From Rhodospirillaceae bacterium (GTDB lineage Bacteria > Pseudomonadota > Alphaproteobacteria > Rhodospirillales_A > Casp-alpha2): a stretch of DNA of 5,896 bases. Location of the stretch: positions 1 to 5,896 of the forward strand of contig DNMS01000395.1 in NCBI GenBank assembly GCA_003488105.1, written 5' to 3'. The translations under genes and the position numbers were made by a program. The first letter of the stretch is position 1. Each line of letters starts with the position of its first letter. This document shows positions 1 through 5,896 of this stretch, one piece after another. The notes beneath the pieces are model-generated. The model was not told the DNA's origin, ran no database searches, and saw only the letters and a list, made by a program, of their open reading frames with translations.

Positions 1-130
1 AGTTGACGGCGAACAGCATGTGACCGTCACCGAACACCCCCCATTCGCGCACATCCAGGATCGCGACTTCCTCGCCGGACAAAATGCGGTCGCGGACGTC
101 CTCGGCTTCCAACAAAGTTACTTCGGTCAT
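1..130 (-). CDS. Rhodanese-like sulfurtransferase, N-terminal fragment (runs off the left edge)
   Basis: Reverse-strand reading from the ATG at 130-128 gives 43 residues before the window ends. They begin MTEVTLLEAEDVRDRILSG and continue to ILDVREWGVFGDGHMLFAVN. The pattern of a short helix, a hydrophobic strand ending in LDVRE (residues 25-29), then an aromatic, a GH pair (36-37) and AVN is the start of a rhodanese domain. Rhodaneses move sulfane sulfur through a persulfide on a catalytic cysteine. That cysteine would lie beyond this edge, so activity cannot be judged, nor whether this is a single- or multi-domain rhodanese. The start lies 6 nt past the leuD stop, so the gene is probably co-transcribed and perhaps translationally coupled with leuD. 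No strong Shine-Dalgarno sequence is visible. The family call is fairly firm from the motif; the substrate is unknown. Confidence 0.75.
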   Translation of the reverse strand, partial: MTEVTLLEAEDVRDRILSGEEVAILDVREWGVFGDGHMLFAVN

Positions 131-136
131 TCTTAC

Positions 137-634
137 TTAGCTCGCTTTCTTGAATTTCTTTTTCAGGTGCGGCATCAGGCCGCCGTCGGCGACGATCTGC
201 ATCAGGTGCGCCGGCACCGTGTCGCATTTGTAGGTTTCGCCCTTGGTCAGGTTGCGGACCTCGCCCTTTTCCATGTCGATCTCCAACTGATCGTCGGTCG
301 CGATCTTGTCGGTTTCGGCACAGACCAGGGCCGGCACGGCCAGATTGAAGCAGTTGCGGTAGAAGATGCGGGCGAAGGATTTCGCCAGGATCACGCGGAT
401 CCCGCAGGACCGCATGTATTGCGGCGCCCATTCGCGGGATGATCCGATGCCCAGGTTTTCGTCGGCGACGAAGACGTCGCCTTCCTTGCAGTTGGCGGAG
501 AAGGTCGGGTCGACGTCCTTCAGGCATTCGGTATAGGCCTCTTCCGGCTTTGCGCTGGTCAATGCCGAAATGGGGGCCAGCAGGTCGGTGTCGATATTGG
601 CCCCGAATTTCCAGGCCTTGCCTTTATGTATCAT
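137..634 (-). CDS. leuD: 3-isopropylmalate dehydratase / aconitase-family small subunit (LeuD-like)
   Basis: A 165-residue protein of the short LeuD/DmdB type (E. coli-type LeuD is about 200 residues). It is the swivelling domain that pairs with a separate Fe-S large subunit in hydro-lyases such as isopropylmalate isomerase or homoaconitase. Seen in the sequence: the N-terminal NIDTD motif (residues 13-17), the family signature GSSRE at 64-68, and the strand-helix AKSFARIFYRNCFN (84-97), all in the expected order. The canonical GSSREHAP reads GSSREWAP (W69 replaces His), and the residue before GSSRE is Ile where Cys is common. The stretch after NIDTD reads LLAPISALTSA instead of the usual QIIPARYL type, so the substrate may not be isopropylmalate. 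The ATG at 634 has a good AGAAGGA ribosome site. The gene follows the large-subunit gene by 17 nt and precedes a rhodanese gene by 6 nt, consistent with one operon. The family is sure; the leuD symbol follows the family name and does not assert the substrate. Confidence 0.88.
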   Translation of the reverse strand: MIHKGKAWKFGANIDTDLLAPISALTSAKPEEAYTECLKDVDPTFSANCKEGDVFVADENLGIGSSREWAPQYMRSCGIRVILAKSFARIFYRNCFNLAVPALVCAETDKIATDDQLEIDMEKGEVRNLTKGETYKCDTVPAHLMQIVADGGLMPHLKKKFKKAS

Positions 635-642
635 CTTGCAGG

Positions 643-649
643 TCCTTCT
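643..649 (-). promoter_or_regulatory. Ribosome binding site of leuD
   Basis: On the minus strand AGAAGGA lies about 8 nt before the ATG at 634, inside the 17-nt gap after the large-subunit stop codon. It is the clearest Shine-Dalgarno sequence in the minus-strand operon and fixes the leuD start. Confidence 0.7.
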
Positions 650-651
650 GA

Positions 652-1737
652 TCAGAGCATGTCACGGGGATCGGCGATCTGCCCGGCAACGGCGGATGCC
701 GCCACCGTATAGGGCGACGCCAGATAGAGCTTCGACGACTTGGGCCCGGCCCGACCGACGAAATTGCGGTTGGTCGACGAGATGCCCACGGCATCCTCGG
801 CCAAACGCGCGTCACCCAGCCCGATGCAGCCGCCGCAGCCGGACGGCAAAATAATGCCGCCCGCATCCTCGAGGATCTGAAGCGTGCCTTCGGCGGCGGC
901 CAGTTCGCGCATCTTGATGGTCGAGGGCGCGACCAGGAACCGCGTGCCGGCGGCGACCTTCTTGCCCTTCAGGACCTGGGCCGCCATGCGCATGTCTTCC
1001 AGCTTGGCGCCCGTGCAGGCGCCGAGATAGGCCTGATCCAGCTTGACGTTCGGGTAGTTGCCGACATCGTCGGCGTTTTCCGGGCTGGAGGGGGCCGCGA
1101 CCTGCGGCGCCAGGGTGTCGCCATTGACGGTGATGCGCTTGGCATAGACGGCATCGGCGTCGGACTGCCAGTCATCCGCATTCACGCCGCTGATACCCCA
1201 GGCCTTAAGCAGTTCCATGGTCTTGGCGTCGGGGGCGATGATGCCGGTCTTGGCGCCGATTTCGGCCGCCATGTTGGTCAGGGTCATGCGGTCCTGGGCG
1301 GACATCGCGGCAACGCCGTCACCACAAAATTCCACGACCTGATAGCCGAAGCCCATGATGCCATGATCGCCGCAGATTTTCAGGATCACGTCCTTGGCGG
1401 CGACGCCCGGATTCAACGCTCCGGTCACTTCCATGCGCACGTTTTCCGGCACACGGACCCAGATGTCGCCCGTCGCCATGACGCCGGTGATTTCCGTCGC
1501 CCCGACGCAGGCATGGCAACGTAAATGTTCCCCCTGCTCGTCAAGCAGGAACAGGGCACCGCCCTCGGCATTGACCGAATCCGTGATATGCCCGACGGCC
1601 TTGAGCAGGGCCGCGTCCAGGTCCCGAGACGCGGCGAAATCCTGCGACATTTCGGCCAACAGCTCCAGGTTGGCCTGGAACCGGCGGGCATCCTCCGCGG
1701 CGGCGTCGCGGATGTTCAGGGCTGGCGCATTAGACAT
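652..1737 (-). CDS. Chimeric gene: half GAF domain fused in frame to an N-terminally truncated LeuC-type dehydratase large subunit
   Basis: Read from the ATG at 1737 the product is 361 residues. A GTG at 1764 would add nine; neither start has a convincing ribosome site. Residues about 13-85 match the opening of a bacterial GAF sensor domain: a helical lead-in (RFQANLELLAEMSQDFAAS), DLDAALLKAV, then NAEGGALFLLDEQGEHLRCH. From about residue 79 it is the LeuC/aconitase large subunit: ATGDIWVRVPE, NPGVAAKDVIL, GAKTGI, LGACTGAKLEDMR, SGCGGCIG, TNRNFVGRAG and ASPYTVAASAVAG. The three Fe-S cysteines are present (C241, C301, C304). About the first 120-140 residues of a normal LeuC (420-470 aa) are missing, including the usual DHxxP and DSHT active-site motifs. 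The GAF domain is also cut at about half length. An active enzyme is therefore unlikely. I infer a deletion fusion of two genes or a chimeric assembly join. No frameshift or stop marks the join. Confidence 0.8.
   Translation of the reverse strand: MSNAPALNIRDAAAEDARRFQANLELLAEMSQDFAASRDLDAALLKAVGHITDSVNAEGGALFLLDEQGEHLRCHACVGATEITGVMATGDIWVRVPENVRMEVTGALNPGVAAKDVILKICGDHGIMGFGYQVVEFCGDGVAAMSAQDRMTLTNMAAEIGAKTGIIAPDAKTMELLKAWGISGVNADDWQSDADAVYAKRITVNGDTLAPQVAAPSSPENADDVGNYPNVKLDQAYLGACTGAKLEDMRMAAQVLKGKKVAAGTRFLVAPSTIKMRELAAAEGTLQILEDAGGIILPSGCGGCIGLGDARLAEDAVGISSTNRNFVGRAGPKSSKLYLASPYTVAASAVAGQIADPRDML
1483..1506 (-). other. Fusion junction between GAF-like and LeuC-like coding sequence
   Basis: The minus strand here encodes VGATEITG. 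Before it the protein follows the GAF pattern (LLDEQGEHLRCHAC); after it, VMATGDIWVRVPE follows LeuC. The eight junction residues fit either family, since GAF domains often read ...GxxxITG... after the second strand, and LeuC reads ...GVGATExxxVMATG... before its IWxRVPE motif. The exact breakpoint therefore cannot be placed more finely. A short stretch of shared sequence would explain how the two genes were joined in frame. Confidence 0.6.
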
Positions 1738-1814
1738 GCCGGAACTATGCCCGTATTCAATCACATCGGTAAATAGTCCGGTCGCATTTCAGCCCATTTT
1801 TGACGCAGAGAAGA

Positions 1815-3788
1815 TCAGGCCGCGCGCACCTGATCCAGGAACTCGGTAACATAACGGCGCAGCCGGTCGCCTTCCCGGTCGAGCGTATCGACGGATTTCA
1901 GCACTTCGGCGGCGGATTGTTCCGTTTCGGCCGCCGCCTGGGCGACCTGGGCCGTGCTGTCGCTGGCGCGGCGGGTGCCCGTGGTCGCCTCGTCCGTGTT
2001 GCGAGCGATTTCCTGGGTCGCTGCCGACTGTTGCTCGACCGCCGCGGAAATACCGGCGGCGATTTCGCACATACGATCAACGCTTTCGGAAATTTTGGCG
2101 ATCGCGCGCACCGTGTCGCCGGTTTCCGACTGAATATTGGTGACCTGCGCCGCAATTTCCTCGGTCGCCTTGGCAGTTTGATTGGCCAAGTTCTTGACCT
2201 CGCTGGCGACCACGGCAAAGCCCTTGCCGGCGTCACCGGCGCGGGCCGCCTCGATGGTGGCGTTGAGGGCCAGCAGGTTGGTCTGTTCGGCGATATCGGT
2301 GATCAGTTGGATGACTTCGCCGATCTTCAGCGCCGCGTCGTTAAGGCGCCGGACCCGCTCGTCGGTCTTGCGCGCCTGATCGGCCGCCGCTTCGGACACT
2401 TGGCTCGACGTCGCCGCCTGCTCGGCGATTTCGGTGATCGACTTGCTCAGCTCATCCGCCGCCGTGGCCACGGTCTGCACGCTTTCCGCCGCCGTTTCCG
2501 AGGCCTGGGTGACCAACTTGGTCTGATCGGCGGTCTGCCGGGCAACCCCAGACATCTGCTCCGACGTCCCCCGCATTTCCCGGGTTGCGGTGCTCACGTT
2601 GTCGAGCGATCCGGACACCTGGGCATCGAACTCCTTGGCCATGGCCTCGATCTTCTGGACCCGCGCCTCGCGGGCCGCGCGCTCGGCCCGCCGCTCCTCC
2701 GCCTGTTGCTCGGCCGCAATCAGGCTGTCCTTGAAAACCTGGACCGCCTGCGCCATTTCGCCGATCTCGTCCGTGCGGTGAACATCGGACACCTCCACAT
2801 CCGTGTCGTTGCCCGCCAGACGCGACATGATCGCGACGTTCCGCCCCAGGGGCCGGGTGATCAGCCTGACGACCAGCACGCTGATGGCGACCGCGCCGAA
2901 CAGGGACGACAGAACCACCGCCGTGATCAACAGGCGCCGCGCCGAGCGTTCCTCGTCGGCGGTTCGGGCCTCTTGCCGGGCGCGCTCTTCCTCACCGGCC
3001 TTGCGTTGCGCGTCCAGTTCCGCCAAACGGGCCTGAAACTGTCGGTCCTGTTCGGCGGACTGTTCCGACAGCTTGGCCGCATAGGACGCGGCCAGTTCAC
3101 GGGCCTCGGTCTTCATCGGGGTCAGGCGGTCCTGAAGAATGACTTCGATCAGCCCGAAACGCTCCGCCGTCGGGCCGATGAGGGCCGCGATGCGGATCAG
3201 GCCGGCCTCCCGGTCGATGGCCAGCAAGGGGGTTTCGACGCCAAGATTGTCGCCGATCACGTTTTCGAACGTCTTGACCCGCGCGGGCGCGAACCCTTCC
3301 GTATCGGCAAGATCCGTCAAGCCGTCGAGATCGCTGATCGGATAGAACCCGATCGAATTGGCGCCCTCAAGCACCGTCAGAAACACCGAGCCGTCAAGAA
3401 TGAAGAATTCCCGGTCGGATTTGCTCATAGGGGACAGGATCGATTCCAACTGCGAAGCGACGATGCGCAAGGCGCCCTGATAGTAGCCCTGCAGCTCCGC
3501 CTCGCGGACGGCGATCTGCTGCTGGCGCTGGGCCAGTTCCTTGGCATTCTCGGCGGTAATCACCGCACGGTCGCGGGCCTGCCCCGCCTTCAGCCGCTCG
3601 ACATGCGCAGATTGCAGGGCGGCGCTTTCGCGGCTCAGAAGTGTGTCGACCTCGCCGATGATCGTGCTCAGTCGGTCAAGGCTGCGCGAGCTCATGATGA
3701 TGGTCACGATCCCCGCGATGGCGAACAGAAGCACAGTCGCCCCGAAGAACTTCGTGCTCAGTTTCTTGAAGTCGATCAGCTTGGTCAT
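1815..3788 (-). CDS. Methyl-accepting chemotaxis protein (transmembrane chemoreceptor with HAMP domain)
   Basis: A 657-residue inner-membrane chemoreceptor that would control the CheA kinase through CheW. Visible parts in order: a short basic N-terminus; transmembrane helix 1 (about 14-33, [19 protein letters not shown]); a periplasmic sensor of about 250 residues (34-285); transmembrane helix 2 (about 286-308, [20 protein letters not shown]); a HAMP domain (about 309-361, with [17 protein letters not shown] and [14 protein letters not shown]); and a long helical signalling domain (about 400-640). The kinase-contact hairpin tip [20 protein letters not shown] is at 501-520 and closely matches the family consensus. 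There is no C-terminal NWETF-like tether for CheR/CheB. The periplasmic region ends in a charged helix (about 225-285) leading straight into helix 2; I do not recognise its ligand-binding fold. The ATG at 3788 is preceded by GGGGG at a short 4-nt spacing. It diverges from an EAL-GGDEF gene and lies upstream of the GAF/LeuC chimera on the same strand. Confidence 0.95.
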   Translation of the reverse strand: MTKLIDFKKLSTKFFGATVLLFAIAGIVTIIMSSRSLDRLSTIIGEVDTLLSRESAALQSAHVERLKAGQARDRAVITAENAKELAQRQQQIAVREAELQGYYQGALRIVASQLESILSPMSKSDREFFILDGSVFLTVLEGANSIGFYPISDLDGLTDLADTEGFAPARVKTFENVIGDNLGVETPLLAIDREAGLIRIAALIGPTAERFGLIEVILQDRLTPMKTEARELAASYAAKLSEQSAEQDRQFQARLAELDAQRKAGEEERARQEARTADEERSARRLLITAVVLSSLFGAVAISVLVVRLITRPLGRNVAIMSRLAGNDTDVEVSDVHRTDEIGEMAQAVQVFKDSLIAAEQQAEERRAERAAREARVQKIEAMAKEFDAQVSGSLDNVSTATREMRGTSEQMSGVARQTADQTKLVTQASETAAESVQTVATAADELSKSITEIAEQAATSSQVSEAAADQARKTDERVRRLNDAALKIGEVIQLITDIAEQTNLLALNATIEAARAGDAGKGFAVVASEVKNLANQTAKATEEIAAQVTNIQSETGDTVRAIAKISESVDRMCEIAAGISAAVEQQSAATQEIARNTDEATTGTRRASDSTAQVAQAAAETEQSAAEVLKSVDTLDREGDRLRRYVTEFLDQVRAA

Positions 3789-3870
3789 TGAGCCCCCGAT
3801 GAATGCAAATACAGCCCCCCACCATGTGATGTAACGGCGTGGGCTGCCCCCTTCGATATGAATACAATCT

Positions 3871-3898
3871 ATAATATGTGAATGTTTTTTCGGCGCAA
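3871..3898 (-). promoter_or_regulatory. Candidate sigma-70 promoter of the chemoreceptor gene
   Basis: On the minus strand TTGCGC (3898-3893) and TATTAT (3876-3871) are separated by 16 bp in the only AT-rich patch of the intergenic region. Transcription would start near 3864, giving a leader of roughly 75 nt. The -10 is good; the -35 matches only at TTG. Position and composition support it, but no experimental evidence is available. Confidence 0.35.
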
Positions 3899-4012
3899 CG
3901 CCGCATTCCCCTCCTCCGGCGCCGACGACACGGCCATTGCGGCAACGCGGGCCGTCTTCAATCCATGAACGGCAGATGAAGTTTTGATTTCACGTGATGA
4001 TTGCCGTGGACA

Positions 4013-4052
4013 TTTCCCGACCTATGTCGAAAATTGTCGACAAATCGGGAGA
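4013..4052. repeat. Nested palindrome and direct repeat upstream of the EAL-GGDEF gene (possible operator)
   Basis: The outer arms TCCCGA (4015-4020) and TCGGGA (4045-4050) form an inverted repeat. Inside it, TGTCGA occurs twice (4025-4030 and 4035-4040), exactly 10 bp apart, one helical turn. The second copy is part of a perfect 10-bp palindrome TTGTCGACAA (4034-4043). The element ends about 55 bp before the ATG at 4107. Such symmetry at one-turn spacing fits a transcription-factor site; the factor is unknown. The element could also form a stem in the mRNA leader if transcription begins upstream of it. Confidence 0.4.
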
Positions 4053-4106
4053 TATTCAACCACATCCCGCCCGAACATCATGGGCCGTCAACCAACCGGA
4101 AGCGCC

Positions 4107-5896
4107 ATGAACCCCGCCGACCCCGCCATCGCCGTCCCCACCGCCGAACTCCGCCGCGCCGCCAACGATCCCACCATCCGGTTTCTAACCTGGGCGCGGG
4201 AGGAGGTCCGGTTCGCCTTTAAGCCGATCATCGACCCCTATACGGGGCACCTCTACGGTGTCGAAGCCCTAATGCGTGGGCAGGAGGATCTGGACTTCGC
4301 GTCGATCCACGCCTTTTTCGACTTTTCCTTCCGCATGGGTATTCTGCAGGAGGTCGAGGTCCTGCTGCGCGGGCGCGCCATGAAACAGTTTTCGACGCTC
4401 GACCTGGGACCGTCCGTGCGCCTGTTCCTGAACATCGACAACCGCGTGCTGCTGACCGACGACCACCGCGCCATCGATACGGTCGAGGCCGCCCGGGCCG
4501 CGAACCTCGCACCGTCGCGCGTGACGCTGGAAGTATCCGAACGCCATCAAGTCGACCGCGACGTCTCCAGCACCGAAACCCTGGCGCAAATCTACCGGCG
4601 CCGGCAGTTCCGCATCGCCATCGACGATTTCGGGACCGGCTTCGCGGGGCTGAAGCTGCTCTACGATCAGAACCCCGATTACATCAAGATAGACCGCTTC
4701 TTCATTTCCGGGATCGAGTCCGACCGCATGAAGAAGCTGTTCGTGTCGCAGATCGTCAGCCTGGCCCAGACCCTGGGCATCACGGTGATCGCCGAGGGGG
4801 TGGAGACGGAAAAGGAGTTGCTGACTTGCAAGGAGATGGGCTGCAACCTGATCCAGGGCTATTTCATCGAACGGCCGCTGATCATGGGTGCCGACCTGCG
4901 GGGCACCTATCCCCGCGTGCGCGACCTACGTAAGGGCGAAACGGACCGCCGCTTCATCGACCAGGAATTGTCCATGCCGGCCCCCATCCGCAGCACCAGC
5001 GACATCATGGCGACCTTCGAACATTTCCGCAAAAACAAGAACATGACTTTCTTTCCCGTGGTCGACGACATGGAGGAACCGCTGGGCATCATCCGCGAGG
5101 AAGACCTAAAGGATTTTACCTATTCGCGTTACGGCAAGGACCTGCTGGCCAACGTGTCCTACAAACGCCACCTCAACGAATTCATCCGCCCCTGCCCCGT
5201 GGCCGACATTCACGACAATGCGGAACGGGTGCTGGAGAAATATTCCCTGTCCGGCACCCAGGAAGGGATCATCGTGGTCGAGAACCTGCGTTACGTGGGT
5301 TTCCTGACCGCCGCGTCGCTGCTTCAGGTCGTCAACGAAAAGCATCTGGCCATGGCGCGCGACGCCAACCCTTTAAGCAAGCTTCCGGGCAACCACATGG
5401 TCGTCGAATACGTGACAGACCTGGTCGGCGACGACGCCACGGAAGCGGTCATCGCCTATTTCGATTTCGACAACTTCAAGCCGTTCAACGACACCTACGG
5501 GTTCCGTCAGGGCGACCGCGCGATCCTGCTGTTCGCGGAGTTGCTGAAGAAATCCTTCATCGTTGACGGAGCCTTCCTGGGCCATATCGGCGGTGATGAT
5601 TTCTTCGCCGGCTGGCGCGGCATCGGCCTGGACCAGGCGCGGGAACGCCTTGCGGACCTGCGCGAGTCGTTCCGCCATCAAGTCGAAACCTTTTACGACA
5701 AGAACGCTCGCGACGCCGGCGGCATCGTCGCCAAAGACCGCGGCGGCGTCGAGCGAACCTTCCCCCTGCTCACCGTGTCGATCGCCGTTATGCATCTGAA
5801 ACCGGGCCGCGCCGGCATCACACCCGACGACCTGGCACAGCAGATCGCGGTCACGAAGAAGGAATCGAAACACGCCGACGACGGGATCGCCGTCGG
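4107..5896 (+). CDS. EAL-CBS-CBS-GGDEF cyclic-di-GMP signalling protein, C-terminus beyond the right edge
   Basis: Open for 596 codons with no stop before the window ends. EAL phosphodiesterase domain (about 25-265): EALMR (53-57), LNID with N109, LEVSE with E142, DDFGTG (173-178), KID (194-196), AEGVE (229-233) and QGYF (250-253). All canonical metal and catalytic positions are present, so it should cleave c-di-GMP. A CBS pair (about 288-410) follows, with PVVDDMEEPLGIIREEDL and GIIVVENLRYVGFLTAASLL; CBS pairs often bind adenine nucleotides. The GGDEF domain (about 418 on) has LPGN (426-429), FDFDNFKPFNDTYGF and signature GGDDF (495-499). This replaces the fourth-position Glu with Asp, and there is no upstream RxxD inhibitory site, so cyclase activity is uncertain. 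No membrane segment is seen, so it is probably cytoplasmic. GGAAG 4 nt before the ATG at 4107 supports that start. An in-frame ATG at 4080 lacks a ribosome site. Confidence 0.93.
   Translation, partial: MNPADPAIAVPTAELRRAANDPTIRFLTWAREEVRFAFKPIIDPYTGHLYGVEALMRGQEDLDFASIHAFFDFSFRMGILQEVEVLLRGRAMKQFSTLDLGPSVRLFLNIDNRVLLTDDHRAIDTVEAARAANLAPSRVTLEVSERHQVDRDVSSTETLAQIYRRRQFRIAIDDFGTGFAGLKLLYDQNPDYIKIDRFFISGIESDRMKKLFVSQIVSLAQTLGITVIAEGVETEKELLTCKEMGCNLIQGYFIERPLIMGADLRGTYPRVRDLRKGETDRRFIDQELSMPAPIRSTSDIMATFEHFRKNKNMTFFPVVDDMEEPLGIIREEDLKDFTYSRYGKDLLANVSYKRHLNEFIRPCPVADIHDNAERVLEKYSLSGTQEGIIVVENLRYVGFLTAASLLQVVNEKHLAMARDANPLSKLPGNHMVVEYVTDLVGDDATEAVIAYFDFDNFKPFNDTYGFRQGDRAILLFAELLKKSFIVDGAFLGHIGGDDFFAGWRGIGLDQARERLADLRESFRHQVETFYDKNARDAGGIVAKDRGGVERTFPLLTVSIAVMHLKPGRAGITPDDLAQQIAVTKKESKHADDGIAV

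Larger units (their letters stand above)
3789..4106. other. Divergent intergenic region between chemoreceptor and EAL-GGDEF genes
   Basis: No gene is supported in this 318-bp stretch. It contains an AT-rich patch (about 3853-3890) with a candidate promoter for the chemoreceptor, a G-rich transcribed leader for that gene (3789-3850 as read on the minus strand), an 8-bp palindrome TCACGTGA at 3990-3997, and a nested inverted/direct-repeat element at 4013-4052 upstream of the EAL-GGDEF gene. A weak plus-strand promoter-like pair, TTGCCG (4001-4006) and TATGTC (4023-4028) with 16-bp spacing, overlaps that repeat. It is only suggestive. Confidence 0.7.

Noticed and set aside
1765..1814. Terminator or separate promoter between the chemoreceptor and the GAF/LeuC gene
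   Set aside because: The short gap shows no GC-rich hairpin followed by a T run, and no convincing -35/-10 pair.
1800..3791. Very long open reading frame (663 codons) on the plus strand antisense to the chemoreceptor
   Set aside because: It mirrors the chemoreceptor almost exactly and encodes a Gly/Arg/Leu-rich chain with no domain pattern. In GC-rich DNA the antisense frame of a real gene often lacks stops. The minus-strand reading has clear transmembrane, HAMP and signalling motifs.
3870..3875. TATAAT on the plus strand as a promoter for the EAL-GGDEF gene
   Set aside because: No -35-like hexamer lies 16-18 bp upstream, and it is over 230 bp from the gene start. The same bases serve better as the minus-strand -10 for the chemoreceptor.
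4080..4106. Upstream in-frame ATG at 4080 as the start of the EAL-GGDEF protein
   Set aside because: It has no purine-rich ribosome site, whereas the ATG at 4107 is preceded by GGAAG. It cannot be fully excluded.
4001..4222. 73-codon plus-strand ORF overlapping the start of the EAL-GGDEF gene
   Set aside because: Its frame differs from that of the EAL gene, its product is a His/Arg/Pro-rich chain typical of a shifted frame, and it has no ribosome site.
5373..5873. 166-codon minus-strand ORF near the right edge, and others at 4269-4589 and 5106-5345
   Set aside because: They lie opposite the EAL-CBS-GGDEF coding region, whose catalytic motifs run continuously through the same bases. They have no recognisable domains of their own.

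Overview
The window is GC-rich with strong third-position G/C bias and compact gene spacing. Together with a classical methyl-accepting chemotaxis receptor and a three-domain cyclic-di-GMP protein, this suggests a motile alphaproteobacterium, perhaps of the Rhodospirillales type. That placement is inferred from gene style only. Both ends cut through genes.

Layout. On the minus strand, read from right to left, there are four genes: a chemotaxis transducer (3788-1815), a chimeric gene that begins as a GAF domain and continues as the large subunit of an isopropylmalate-dehydratase/aconitase-family enzyme (about 1737-652), the matching small subunit of the LeuD type (634-137), and the first 43 codons of a rhodanese-like sulfurtransferase (130 to beyond position 1). 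On the plus strand, diverging from the chemotaxis gene, a long coding region runs from 4107 off the right edge. It encodes an EAL-CBS-CBS-GGDEF protein of cyclic-di-GMP metabolism. A 318-bp intergenic region separates the divergent genes. It holds a plausible promoter for the chemotaxis gene and a nested palindrome/direct-repeat element just upstream of the EAL-GGDEF gene.

How the genes relate. The right half is signalling: a membrane chemoreceptor diverging from a cytoplasmic cyclic-di-GMP phosphodiesterase/cyclase, the two usual inputs to flagellar behaviour and the motile-sessile switch. The left half is metabolic: large and small subunits of an Fe-S hydro-lyase, then a sulfurtransferase whose start lies 6 nt past the leuD stop.

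The main oddity is the large-subunit gene. Its first third of LeuC, which holds part of the active site, is absent and replaced in frame by the first half of a GAF domain. Both domains are cut at the join. This looks like a deletion fusion between two genes or a chimeric assembly join, not an established multidomain protein. I found no RNA genes, mobile elements or CRISPR arrays, and no clear intrinsic terminator.
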